This document shows positions 32,788 to 42,800 of a stretch of DNA of 64,000 nucleotides, piece by piece. The stretch is from Nitrincola iocasae (lineage in GTDB: Bacteria > Pseudomonadota > Gammaproteobacteria > Pseudomonadales > Balneatricaceae). The translations under genes and the position numbers were made by a program. The notes beneath the pieces were generated by a model, which was not told the DNA's origin, did not search any database, and saw nothing but the letters and a program-made list of their open reading frames with translations. Numbering within the stretch: position 1 is the first letter of the stretch; the number at the start of each line of letters is the position of its first letter. Where the stretch lies: NCBI RefSeq assembly GCF_008727795.1, contig NZ_CP044222.1, positions 1,736,001-1,800,000 of the forward strand, read 5' to 3'.

Positions 32788-34101
32788 ATGCAACATAAAA
32801 ATTTGGCTGGGGCACCTCATCAGGAGCGCTTGCCTTCCTACTACAGTGCCACAGTGAATGATCAAATCGCTTACCCGCCTTTGCAGGAAGATATAGAAAC
32901 GGATGTGGCGATTATAGGTGCAGGCTTTACCGGCATTGCGTCAGCGCTGGAACTGGCTGAGCGCGGGTACCGTGTGGTGGTCGTGGAGTCCAATCGTGTT
33001 GGCTGGGGCGCCTCGGGTCGTAATGGCGGTCAGGTGACCGGCAGCTTGTCCGGCGATGCGGCGATGCGGAAGCAGATGCGTGAAACGCTGGGTAAGGATG
33101 TCGATGATTTTATCTGGTTTATGCGTTGGCATGGACACGACATTATTCGTCAGCGTGTTGAGAAGTATGCCATTGACTGTGATCTGCGCTTTGGTCATCT
33201 GCATACAGCGATGAAGCCGGTACACCTGGATGAACTCCAGCAGAGTTATGCCGAGGCGCAGGCTCGCGGTATGGCCGATCAGGTCAGCTTACTTGATGCA
33301 GATGGCGTCCAGGCGGTGTTGGCAACAGAGCTGTATTGCGGAGCGCTTCGGAATAACCGCAATATGCACCTGCACCCATTGAACCTCTGTCTGGGTGAAG
33401 CGCGTGCAGCGGTTTCTTTGGGTGCCCGGATTTTTGAGCAGACGCAGGTTCAGGCCATTGAAGAGGGAGGTAAGCCGGTTGTAGTCACTGATCGAGGCCG
33501 TATTCGTGCCAGTCATGTTTTGCTGGCGGGTGATGTGTATCATCGCTTGGCTCAAAAGCAACTGGGCGGGATGATTTTTCCCGCGATGGGGGGCATAGTC
33601 ACAACTGAACCTCTGGGTGAATTAGCCAGGCAGTTGAATCCGGAGAACCTGGCCGTATATGACTGCCGTTTTGTGTTGGATTACTACCGCATGACCGCCG
33701 ATGGACGCCTGCTTTTTGGGGGTGGCTGTAATTACTCCGGCCGTGACTCCCGCGATATAGCGGCTGAATTGCGACCCGCAATTGAAGCGACCTTTCCTCA
33801 GTTGAAAGGTGTTCATATTGAACATCAATGGAGTTGTGCCATGGGGATTGTGGTCAACCGTATTCCGCAATTGGGTCAGTTATCCCCCAATGTCTGGTAC
33901 TGTCAGGGGTATTCCGGTCATGGTGTGGCCAGTAGCCATATTATGGGTGAAATTATGGCTGAGGCGATTAGCGGTCAACTGGATAAGTTTGATGTCTTTG
34001 CCCGCTGTTCACATGTGCGTGTCCCCATGGGTGATTGGCTGGGTAATCCGATGCTGGCAGCAGGGATGTGGTACTACCGTTTGCGGGAAGCACTGCGTTG
34101 A
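32788..34101 (+). CDS. FAD-dependent amine oxidase-like protein (PuuB-like)
   Basis: The protein has 437 residues. An N-terminal region resembling LPSYYSATVND leads into the FAD-binding motif VAIIGAGFTGIASALELAER and GWGASGRNGGQVTGS, hallmarks of the DAO-type gamma-glutamylputrescine oxidases. C-terminal CQGYSGHGVASSHIMGE is also typical. It would oxidise the gamma-glutamylated amine made by the upstream ligase, releasing an aldehyde and peroxide. The aldehyde dehydrogenase and hydrolase expected next (PuuC, PuuD) are not here. Its stop overlaps the TTG start of a glycosyltransferase gene. Confidence 0.88.
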   Translation: MQHKNLAGAPHQERLPSYYSATVNDQIAYPPLQEDIETDVAIIGAGFTGIASALELAERGYRVVVVESNRVGWGASGRNGGQVTGSLSGDAAMRKQMRETLGKDVDDFIWFMRWHGHDIIRQRVEKYAIDCDLRFGHLHTAMKPVHLDELQQSYAEAQARGMADQVSLLDADGVQAVLATELYCGALRNNRNMHLHPLNLCLGEARAAVSLGARIFEQTQVQAIEEGGKPVVVTDRGRIRASHVLLAGDVYHRLAQKQLGGMIFPAMGGIVTTEPLGELARQLNPENLAVYDCRFVLDYYRMTADGRLLFGGGCNYSGRDSRDIAAELRPAIEATFPQLKGVHIEHQWSCAMGIVVNRIPQLGQLSPNVWYCQGYSGHGVASSHIMGEIMAEAISGQLDKFDVFARCSHVRVPMGDWLGNPMLAAGMWYYRLREALR

Positions 34102-35345
34102 GTGATTCAGACTTCAAGGTGTTGGTGATCGGCTATGTCTGGCCGGAACCTGATTCATCGGCAGCTGGCAGTCGTATGATGCAGTTGCTGCAAAGCTTTA
34201 TCAATCAGGGCTGGCAGGTGGATTTTGCCAGTCCGGCACAACCGACCGAGCATCAGATCGATCTGGCTCAGCTGGGTATCAACAGCCATGTTATACGCTT
34301 GAACTGCAGTTCATTTGATCAGTTTTTACTGGATAAATCACCGAATATTGTTATGTTCGACCGGTTTATGATGGAAGAGCAGTTTGGCTGGCGGGTTGAA
34401 AAGCACCTACCTCAGGCCTTGCGTATCTTGAACACTGAAGACCTGCACAGTCTTCGTCATGCACGTCATCAGGCGTTTAAGGCCGGGCGTGAATATCAAC
34501 CGGAAGACTTGCACAGTGAGTTGTCAATACGCGAAGTGGCCGCCATTTTTCGTGCTGATCTGACCTTGATGATCTCAGCCGTCGAAACCCGCTTGCTGCA
34601 ACAACAGTTTCAAGTTCCCACAACCCAGTTGTATACCCTGCCATTTATGCTGCAGCCGATTACAGCGACGCAGAAACAGCAGCGTTTAAGCTTTGCCCAG
34701 CGAAGTGACTTTGTCAGCATCGGCAACTTTCGCCATGCACCCAACTGGGATGCAGTGCTCTATCTGAAGCAGATGTTCTGGCCAGCTATTCGTCAGCAGT
34801 TACCGGATGCCAGCGTGCATATTTACGGCGCTTATCCGCCACCTAAGGCGACACAACTGCACAATCCAGCCCAAGGCTTTTTGGTAAAAGGCTGGGCCGA
34901 TAATGCCAGGCAGGTGGTAGGGCAGGCGCGGGTGTTACTGGCGCCGTTGCGTTTCGGCGCCGGGTTGAAAGGTAAGCTGGTGGAAGCGATGCAGACTGGT
35001 ACGCCGAGTGTTACCACACCAACAGGGGCTGAAGGCATGCATGCCGGGTTGCCCTGGAGCGGTGCAGTTTGTGCCGATGAGACGGCGTTTGTCCAGCAGG
35101 CAGTGTACCTCTATACCAACGAAGACGGCTGGCAACAGGCACAGCAGCAGGGTGATCAAATACTTGAGCAGCTGTATAACCGTGCTGAGTTAGAGCCGGG
35201 TTTTATTGCGCGTATTCTGCAACACTATCAGCAGCGCGAAGCCCTTAGACAGCAGCATTTTATCAGCCAGATGCTCAGGCATCACAGCATGAAAAGCACG
35301 CAGTATATGGCGCAGTGGATTGAAGCTAAAAACAGGCATGGCTAA
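34098..35345 (+). CDS. Glycosyltransferase (GT4-like)
   Basis: The protein has about 415 residues if it starts at TTG 34098, which overlaps the previous stop and has GGGAA eight bases upstream; an ATG at 34068 lies deep in the preceding gene. The N-terminal VLVIGYVWPEPDSSAAGSRM and the C-terminal APLRFGAGLKGKLVEAMQTG with GTPSVTTPTGAEGM are standard GT-B features for nucleotide-sugar binding. Acceptor and sugar are unknown. It has no obvious link with the amine genes before it. Confidence 0.8.
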   Translation: MSDSDFKVLVIGYVWPEPDSSAAGSRMMQLLQSFINQGWQVDFASPAQPTEHQIDLAQLGINSHVIRLNCSSFDQFLLDKSPNIVMFDRFMMEEQFGWRVEKHLPQALRILNTEDLHSLRHARHQAFKAGREYQPEDLHSELSIREVAAIFRADLTLMISAVETRLLQQQFQVPTTQLYTLPFMLQPITATQKQQRLSFAQRSDFVSIGNFRHAPNWDAVLYLKQMFWPAIRQQLPDASVHIYGAYPPPKATQLHNPAQGFLVKGWADNARQVVGQARVLLAPLRFGAGLKGKLVEAMQTGTPSVTTPTGAEGMHAGLPWSGAVCADETAFVQQAVYLYTNEDGWQQAQQQGDQILEQLYNRAELEPGFIARILQHYQQREALRQQHFISQMLRHHSMKSTQYMAQWIEAKNRHG

Positions 35346-35400
35346 GCTTGGTGGTATGTTACATTAATCCTGATAACTGACTGTTACGGAAGCACTGACT

Positions 35401-35691
35401 ATGGCAAAAATATGTTTACATGTCCGCGTGGTTGGCCGGGTACAAGGGGTCTGGTTTCGGCGCTTTACCCAGCAGCAGGCCGAGGCCCACGGTGTGGTAG
35501 GCTGGGTGCGCAATCTGGCTGATGGTAGTGTTGAAGCCATGTTATGTGGTGAAGAGATCAATGTTCATCATGTCGAAGCCTGGTTGAATCAAGGTCCGGA
35601 GTTAGCCACGGTAGCTGAAGTGATTGCTGAGCCTGGCGACTGGGATGACAGCCACACCGGCTTCGAAATAAGGGATGACGCAGACAACTAA
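35401..35691 (+). CDS. acyP: Acylphosphatase
   Basis: The protein has 96 residues. The catalytic arginine and phosphate loop appear as VVGRVQGVWFRRF, and the catalytic asparagine as GWVRNLADGSVEAM. It hydrolyses acyl phosphates such as acetyl phosphate in the cytoplasm. It looks monocistronic and converges with the alternative oxidase gene. Confidence 0.95.
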   Translation: MAKICLHVRVVGRVQGVWFRRFTQQQAEAHGVVGWVRNLADGSVEAMLCGEEINVHHVEAWLNQGPELATVAEVIAEPGDWDDSHTGFEIRDDADN

Positions 35692-35720
35692 CACTAGAGT
35701 GTCCTGCCGATCCTCAAGGG

Positions 35721-36335
35721 TTAAGGGTTTAATTGATTGGCAAAGTCGTGATTAACATCGCGATGCTTGGCTTCATCGGCCCGTACAGCCAATATTACCT
35801 CACGCAGGCGTGCATCTTCCGGGAGCTGCCAGTAGTCTATGGCGATGCGGGGCGCAGGTACATTCTCATAGAGTCCGCTGTCTATACCTTCCAGGTATTC
35901 AGTGTAACTGTATACTGCTTCCTCCTCGAGATAACCCACGAAGCGATGTGCTGTTCGTGGTGAGATCAGGTAGAGCAGGAAAAAACTGTTATAGAAAATT
36001 CCTTGTACCAGCATAATAAGCAAACGTTCGAAACGGTTTGGCTGGGCGATTTCTATAAAGGTCATTAAATGCATGCGCTCATTTTCAGCCTCTTCCAGTA
36101 ACGTTCGAATCCAGCCTTCGTCACTTTTAATTCGTCGTATTGATTTCAAATGCTGTAGGGCTCCACCCACCATTCCAGGTACCGCAGCGACGGTTTCTAG
36201 CACGACAGCACGATGACCATAGCGCTGGGCAAAAAATTTATCGGCAAAAAAACGCAGCAAGCGGGTCATGTAATAGGCCACCCGGTCAGACCCTGTCTTG
36301 GGTTTGAAATGTGTCTGCAGACGTTGCTCGGACAT
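35721..36335 (-). CDS. Alternative oxidase (short bacterial form)
   Basis: The protein has 204 residues and all four iron-binding motifs of AOX: LETVAAVPGM, NERMHLM, LEEEAVYSY and RADEAKHRDVNH. AOX oxidises ubiquinol and reduces oxygen to water without proton pumping, giving cyanide- and NO-resistant respiration. The chain is shorter than plant forms (no N-terminal targeting and dimer extension), as in other marine proteobacteria. It lies between acyP and the GGDEF/EAL sensor gene with no apparent co-regulated partner. Confidence 0.93.
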   Translation of the reverse strand: MSEQRLQTHFKPKTGSDRVAYYMTRLLRFFADKFFAQRYGHRAVVLETVAAVPGMVGGALQHLKSIRRIKSDEGWIRTLLEEAENERMHLMTFIEIAQPNRFERLLIMLVQGIFYNSFFLLYLISPRTAHRFVGYLEEEAVYSYTEYLEGIDSGLYENVPAPRIAIDYWQLPEDARLREVILAVRADEAKHRDVNHDFANQLNP

Positions 36336-36417
36336 CTATTACTCCATGTTGTTTTTGCAAAACTCACTAGGTATGGCTATCCAGCATTGAATAGGTTCCT
36401 GACAAACAAGTTAATCC

Positions 36418-39000
36418 TTACAGGCCTTGATATGGAGGGATGGTATTTTTGTGTGAAGCAAAGGCATCTATGGGCATAGGCCGGGCATATAAAAAACCCT
36501 GAAAAGAACGGCAACCGAAGCGCTGTAGTGCATCGCGCTGGTCAAGGTTTTCAACGCCTTCCGCAATCACATTTAATGCCAGGCTGCGCCCCAGATCGAT
36601 AATGGTTCTGACTACGGCAAGATCACGCGCATCCCTGTGCATATCGCGCACAAACGCCTGGTCAACTTTCAAGGTATCCAGAGGCAGGCTGATCAGCAGA
36701 CTCAGCGATGAAAAGCCTGTGCCAAAATCATCCAGTGAGAAACGGATACCTTCTGCTTTTAGTAACAACATTTTCTCAATAGTTTGTTCAATATTATCTA
36801 TCAGCAGACTTTCGGTTAATTCCAGTTCCAGCCGATTAGCTGGTGCACCGGTTTCTTGCAGAATACTCAATACGTCATCAACAAAACTATTGTGGTGCAT
36901 CTGCGCGGCACTGATATTGACCGCAATGGTCAAATGAGCGGTATCGGGATGCTCCGACCAGCTAACCAGTTGCTGACAGGCGGTACGCAAAATCCACTGT
37001 CCCAACGGAAGTATCAGGCCAGTTGTCTCAGCAACCGGGATAAAATCACCCGGTGATACCAGCGGCTGTTCCGGTGGTTGCCAGCGTATCAGGGCTTCTA
37101 CGCCGGTCATTTCGCCTTCAGCATGGTACTGTGGCTGGTAGTAAAGAATAAATTCCTGATTTTTAAGTGCTCGACGCAGACCAAACTCCAGTTCAGCCCG
37201 GTGTTCGGCTTTTTGTTGCATGCTGGTATCAAAAAAGCGTATCTGATTTCGTCCGACTTTCTTGGCATCATAAATGGCCAGTTCAGCCCGTTTGATCAGC
37301 TCTTCCGGGTTATGTTTACTATCTGAATAAAGCGCAACACCCAGGCTGGCCGAGGTGGTGTATTCCTGATTCTGTATTCGAAATGGGTGCTCAAGAGCCG
37401 CAATAATCTTATCCAGTACCTGCTCGACCTGGTTCAGCAGTAAAGTATCATCAGTGGACAGGTCTTCCAGTAATAACATAAATTCGTCACCGCCAAAGCG
37501 CGCTAACGTATCGCTGGCACGTATATGTTCGCTCAGCCGCGTGGCGATGCCTGTGAGCAGTTGATCGCCTGCCTGATGTCCCAGGGTGTCATTCAGGGTA
37601 CGAAAATTGTCCAGATCGATAAGAATGACGGCACCATTACCCTGTTGGTTATGGCGACTTGCCAGGCTATGCTGCAAACGGTCCATGAGTAATCTTCGGT
37701 TAGGCAGTCCGGTAAGCACATCATAAAAAATCAGTTGATGGACTTCTTTTTTATGACGTTTTTGTTCTGATATATCCGTTGCCAGCCCACACAGGGCGTA
37801 GATCTGTCCTTTTGAGTCGCGCATAGGCACCTTTACTGAGAGAAAGGTGCGTGGCTCATTTTCACCAGGAAGCTTGTTTACTTCTTCTTTGACAATGCTG
37901 TCGCCACTCATAAGTGCACGGTCATCCAGACGGAAAATCTCAGCTACAGATTCACTATCAAAAAAAGCTTCATCGGTTTTGTTTAAAATTTCTTCTTCAG
38001 TGCAATTGAATAATTCGCAGACTTTGGGACTAACATATAAGTAACGGTGTTGTGGATCCTTGATGTAAACATAGGCTTGCAGGTTGTTGAGAATCGTTAT
38101 GAGCTTATCATCACTCATTTTTAATTCATGCTGGGTGCGCTGCACTTTTTGCCTGAGGTATCGCATAGTTAACAAAGCCAGTAGTAGCAGGCCAAGCAGC
38201 GTAATCAAACCGACCCATACAAACCTGGGAATAACCTGTACTTCAACAGATGATTGCCAGTTTTGCAGAATACGGTTGTAGGGGGAGTCCTGTTCAGCGC
38301 CCCACTGTTCCAGCCAATAATCAATTTTTTCCAACAATTCGGGGTGTTGATTAAGTGATGTGGCAAAAAACAGTCGTGCCGGTTGAAATAAAATGGAGGT
38401 TTGTTTGAGGTCATAGCCGTTGCCATGATAACCACCAAACAGATTGTTGGTAGCCAGTGCATCGGCCTTGCCTTCGGCTAGCAGGTTGAGAGCTGATTGC
38501 AGATCACTAACGCGTACTAGCTCCATCTGTATGCCGAATTCTTGATTAATCTGCTTTAAAAAATCCTGTTGAATTGAACCGGCAAGAATGGCAACACGCT
38601 TTTGATCCAGATCCAGTACAGAGTCGATTTCTACATCAGCATGACGAAACACCTGTGACCAACTGTGCAAGGCGGGCTGGTGATGAAATGACATCAGGGT
38701 TTGTCGTTGCTCACTGAAGGCCACATCCGGCATTAATTCAATTTTACCTTCTTGCAGCAGTTGCAGACAGACATCCCAATTACACGGAACTGCCTGGAGT
38801 TGCCAGTCTTCACGCAGGGCGATTTCCTGAATCAGTTCCCCTAAAATGCCAGAAGGCCTGCCATCAGGCCCCAGCATGATTTTAGGTGGATTTTCATACA
38901 CACCAATACGAACGCTTTGCATGTCAGCCTGAGCGTTGAAAGTGAGCATCAAAGCCAGCAGCAGGCAGTAAAGCCTGATACCTGTCGATATCCGTGTCAT
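36418..39000 (-). CDS. SBP-PAS-GGDEF-EAL cyclic-di-GMP sensor
   Basis: The protein has 860 residues. A signal peptide leads into a periplasmic family-3 binding domain (about 28-250: VRIGVYENPPKIMLGPDG), a transmembrane helix (WVGLITLLGLLLLALLTM), a PAS domain (about 305-410), a GGDEF domain with intact RFGGDEF and DVLTGLPNRRLL, and an EAL domain with EALIRW and DDFGTGFSSLSLL. Both enzyme motifs look catalytically competent, so the protein could make and break c-di-GMP according to a periplasmic solute. The promoter side faces the RAYT unit. Confidence 0.92.
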   Translation of the reverse strand: MTRISTGIRLYCLLLALMLTFNAQADMQSVRIGVYENPPKIMLGPDGRPSGILGELIQEIALREDWQLQAVPCNWDVCLQLLQEGKIELMPDVAFSEQRQTLMSFHHQPALHSWSQVFRHADVEIDSVLDLDQKRVAILAGSIQQDFLKQINQEFGIQMELVRVSDLQSALNLLAEGKADALATNNLFGGYHGNGYDLKQTSILFQPARLFFATSLNQHPELLEKIDYWLEQWGAEQDSPYNRILQNWQSSVEVQVIPRFVWVGLITLLGLLLLALLTMRYLRQKVQRTQHELKMSDDKLITILNNLQAYVYIKDPQHRYLYVSPKVCELFNCTEEEILNKTDEAFFDSESVAEIFRLDDRALMSGDSIVKEEVNKLPGENEPRTFLSVKVPMRDSKGQIYALCGLATDISEQKRHKKEVHQLIFYDVLTGLPNRRLLMDRLQHSLASRHNQQGNGAVILIDLDNFRTLNDTLGHQAGDQLLTGIATRLSEHIRASDTLARFGGDEFMLLLEDLSTDDTLLLNQVEQVLDKIIAALEHPFRIQNQEYTTSASLGVALYSDSKHNPEELIKRAELAIYDAKKVGRNQIRFFDTSMQQKAEHRAELEFGLRRALKNQEFILYYQPQYHAEGEMTGVEALIRWQPPEQPLVSPGDFIPVAETTGLILPLGQWILRTACQQLVSWSEHPDTAHLTIAVNISAAQMHHNSFVDDVLSILQETGAPANRLELELTESLLIDNIEQTIEKMLLLKAEGIRFSLDDFGTGFSSLSLLISLPLDTLKVDQAFVRDMHRDARDLAVVRTIIDLGRSLALNVIAEGVENLDQRDALQRFGCRSFQGFLYARPMPIDAFASHKNTIPPYQGL

Positions 39001-39052
39001 AAAACCATATATTCCTATAAAAGTTTATAGTCGCAGTATAGACACGAAATCT

Positions 39053-39863
39053 TCAAGGGGTCAGCCAGCTTGATTAAAAAGTTGATATCATCGATTCATT
39101 GAGTAAACTGGATTCAGTCTGATTACTACAAGGATGTAACCTCATGGCTAGACTGCCTAGATTGGTATTGCCCAATCAGCCTCTGCATATCATGCATCGA
39201 GGTAACAATCGTCAAAAAGTATTTGAAAACAAAGAGGATATGTCACGTATCCTTGCCGATATCGCGAAGTCACTCATAAAAGCAGATTGCCAGTTGCATG
39301 CCTACGTCATCATGACAAATCATTTGCATCTACTGATTACGCCAAAAGACAAACACCATTTGGCCGTGTTTATGCAGTCTCTGACCAATCGCTATGTCCG
39401 ATATTTTAATTCCAGTCGGGAACGGACAGGCACCATTTGGGAAGGGCGGTTTAAATCATGTCTTGTAGACAGCGATCATTACCTTTTCACCTTATACAAG
39501 TATATCGAAATGAACCCGGTAAAAGCCGGTTTGGTCATTGATCCCAAAGAATACCCTTGGTCAAGCTATCACCACAATGCGCTTGGAGTAGTGGACCCGC
39601 TGATTTCAGAGCATCCTCTCTATCTGGATTTAGCGACTACAAAAGATGAAAGAGCGGCTCATTACCAGTCGATGATGAGTAATGTGAACCTAAGTGAAGA
39701 GAATCAAAACATAACCGAGGCAACTATTCGTGGCGAAGCACTGGGTGATGTAAACTTCAACAATTGGGTAAGCCTACAAACTGGAAGGCCAGCAAAGCTA
39801 ACATCTCATGGGGGCGATAGAAAGAGTGCCGAATATAAAAACCAAGCTGGCTGACCCCTTGAT
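39053..39863 (+). mobile_element. RAYT unit bounded by inverted REP copies
   Basis: The 811-bp unit holds a REP-associated transposase gene and is bracketed by inverted copies of the same core: TCAAGGGGTCAGCCAGCTTGAT at 39053-39074 and CAAGCTGGCTGACCCCTTGAT at 39843-39863. The right copy also encodes the last residues and stop of the transposase and ends 10 bp before the recC start. The matching tandem repeat at 26.5 kb points to spread of this REP family within the genome. No longer target-site duplication was found. Confidence 0.75.
39144..39854 (+). CDS. REP-associated tyrosine transposase (RAYT)
   Basis: The protein has 236 residues of the Y1/IS200-like single-strand transposase superfamily. 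The HUH metal motif appears as NHLHLL (His60, His62). The likely catalytic tyrosine is in YKYIEMNPVKAG (about residue 120). The opening RLVLPNQPLHIMHRGNNRQ is characteristic of RAYTs. These enzymes nick and join REP hairpins. The last codons (NQAG and stop) fall within a REP copy, identical to the tail of cobB. It is inserted between a sensor gene and recC. Confidence 0.92.
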   Translation: MARLPRLVLPNQPLHIMHRGNNRQKVFENKEDMSRILADIAKSLIKADCQLHAYVIMTNHLHLLITPKDKHHLAVFMQSLTNRYVRYFNSSRERTGTIWEGRFKSCLVDSDHYLFTLYKYIEMNPVKAGLVIDPKEYPWSSYHHNALGVVDPLISEHPLYLDLATTKDERAAHYQSMMSNVNLSEENQNITEATIRGEALGDVNFNNWVSLQTGRPAKLTSHGGDRKSAEYKNQAG

Positions 39864-39873
39864 TCCAGGGTTT

Positions 39874-42800
39874 ATGGTGATTCAGGGGAATCATCTTGAA
39901 GAGCTGCGTCATTTGATGGTGAGCTGGACTCAGCATTACCCGCTTAAGCCGTTGGAAAATGAAGTGATTCTGGTGCAAAGCAACGGTATTGCGCAGTGGC
40001 TGAAACTGGCACTGGCGGCGAACTCGGGGGATGGAGCGGAATCCGGGCTGGGTATTGCGGCGGGGTTGCAGGTGATGCTGCCGGGGCGGTTTATCTGGCA
40101 GGCTTATCGTCAGGAGTTTCCCCAGCTACCCAGTGCTTCCCCCTTTGATAAAGCCCCCCTGACCTGGCGGCTGCTGCGATTGCTCAGTGATCTGCCAGCC
40201 CTGGCTGCCAGAGCGCCTGATCCTCAGGTGCTACAGCCGCTGCAACATTTTCTCGATCAGGACCCCTCCGTGTCACGAACTTGGCAGTTGGCGGCGCGCC
40301 TGGCGGATCTTTATGATCAATATCAGGTCTACCGGGCCGATTGGCTGGAGGCCTGGCTGCAGGGTGAATCGGTGTTGATCACCGCAGCGGGTGAACGGCA
40401 GCCATTGAAGGCGGAGCAGGCCTGGCAGCCGTTGCTCTGGCAGTGGCTGAATGCGGATATTCGTCAGGCTCACTCGGAGGCTGATTTTCTCAGTTATGCC
40501 AGCCGTTCCAGCGTGCATCAGGTGTTTTGTCAGCAGCTTGGCGAGGCAGATGCTAACCAACCACCGACTGGCTTTCCACGCCGAATCATCGTGTTCGGTA
40601 TCTCCTCCTTACCCCGGCAAACACTGGAAGTGCTCGAAGTGCTGTCGCAGTTTTCCCAGGTGATGCTGTTTGTGTGTAATCCCAGTCAGCACTATTGGGG
40701 CGATCTGATCGAAGGGCGGGAGCTGTTCAAAAAGGCTTATCAGCGCAATTCTGAACGCCGCGTGCCGGATAATCTGGATGAAGATCAACTGCATCTGCAC
40801 GGCCATCCCTTACTGGCAGCCTGGGGGCGTCAGGGACGTGACTATCTGAGGCTGCTGGATGAGCGTGATCAGCCGCAGAGCTATCAGCAGCACTTTGAAC
40901 GCATAGATCTGTTTTCATCGCCAGGGAACGAAACACTGCTGCAACAACTGCAGGATGATATTCTGGAACTGCGCACCCTGAGTGAGCGCCAGGCGATGCA
41001 GATCCAGGTGGATGTGCAAGATCGCAGCCTGAGCTTTATGCTAGCACATAGTCCGCAGCGTGAGGTGGAGATCCTTCAGGATCAACTATTAGCCGAGTTT
41101 GAGGCGGCGCAACACTCAGGTGAACCCTTGAACCCCCGCGATATTCTGGTGATGGTGCCGGATATCCAGGTGTATGCCGCACATATCGATGCTGTGTTCG
41201 GTAAACTGGATCGAGATGATCCGCGTTATCTGCCATTTCATATTGCCGATCAGGGCCAACGCCACAAAGCGCCCTTGCTGATTGCACTGGAAAGTCTGCT
41301 GCATCTGCCTGAGTCCCGCTTCAGTGTCACCGAACTGCTGGATCTGCTGGATGTACCCGCTTTGCGCGCCTGTTTTGAACTGGATGAGGTCGATCTGCTC
41401 AGCCTGAAGCGCTGGATACAGGGAGCCAATATTCGCTGGGGACTGGATGCTGAGCAGCGTGAAGCGCTGGACCTGCCTGAAGGGGTATCGGCTAATACCT
41501 GGCGTTTTGGCTTGAAGCGAATGCTGCTGGGCTATGCCAGTGGTGAAACGTCTGCCTGGCAGGGAACCGTACCCTATGCTGAAGTGGCTGGCCTCGAAGC
41601 TGCCAGGTTAGGACCGCTGGTGCTGTTGCTGGATCAACTGGAAACTGCCTGGCACACGCTGCAGCAAGCTACCCATGCTGGTGAATGGGCTGCCCGTTTG
41701 CAGCAGTTGTTGCAGGATTTCTTTGTGCCCCAGTCAGAGCTGGATCAGGCGTTGCTGCTCAAGTTTGAGCAGCAGTTAACACAGTGGCTAGAGGCTATCG
41801 AGTTGGCTGAAGCCAGTGATCTACCCTTAACACTCGACGTGGTGCGTGAAGAGCTGCTGTCCGGTCTGGATCAGCCGGGTTTGAGTCAGACATTCCTGGC
41901 CGGGTCGGTAAACTTTGCTACGCTGATGCCGATGCGTGCCATTCCGTTTCGGCAAGTCTGGTTGCTGGGGATGAATGATGGTGCTTATCCGCGCGCTGTC
42001 AGACCGGTGGATTTTGATCTGATGGCACAGGACTATCGACCCGGTGACCGTTCCCGACGAGAAGATGATCGCTATCTGTTTCTGGAAGCCTTGCTGGCCG
42101 CGCGCGAGAAGCTGGTGGTCAGCTGGGTGGGCCGCAGTGCCCGCGATAACTCCGTGCGACCACCGTCTGTACTGGTCGGGCAACTGCGTGATCACCTGCA
42201 GTCGGGTTGGCAAGGACAGACCGACGATCTGCTCAATGAACTGACCATCGAGCACCCGTTACAGCCTTTCAGTCGCCGCTATTTTGATCAGGACGCCGCT
42301 GCGCACGCGCCGTTCAGTTATGCCTCCGAGTGGTTAGCGGTACATCAGCCGATCAGCCAGGCGCAATCACCGCTATCGCTGGAGCCCTGGCAGCCGGAAA
42401 CCGCCTTGTCTCTGTCACAGTTGGTGCAGTTGATGAAGCAGCCGATCGACAGCTTTTACGCCCTGCGTCTGCAAGTGCCGCGAACGGAATCTATTCAGGT
42501 GTTACGCGATACCGAAAGCTTTGCGCTGGATGGGTTGGAAGTTTGGCAACTGCGTGACCGGCTGCTGCAATCCGCCATCCTGCCTGCCGTGGATGAAGAT
42601 GACTTTTTGCAGCGCGTCGGTGATGAAGTACAGCGTATTCAGCAGGAGGGCTTGCTGGTTGAAGGCAGTCTCGGTCAGTTGCAGGGGCAGCAGTTGTGTC
42701 AGGGACTGGATGCGGTCTATAGCGACTGGTTGGCCGAACGCACTGAGTTCAGTGACGCGCTGGAGAGCCAGCCAGTGATGTATTCAGCGCATAGCGAATG

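Noticed and set aside
39808..39873. Longer N-terminus for RecC
   Set aside because: It would encode part of the RAYT end and REP repeat; family similarity starts at the ATG at 39874.
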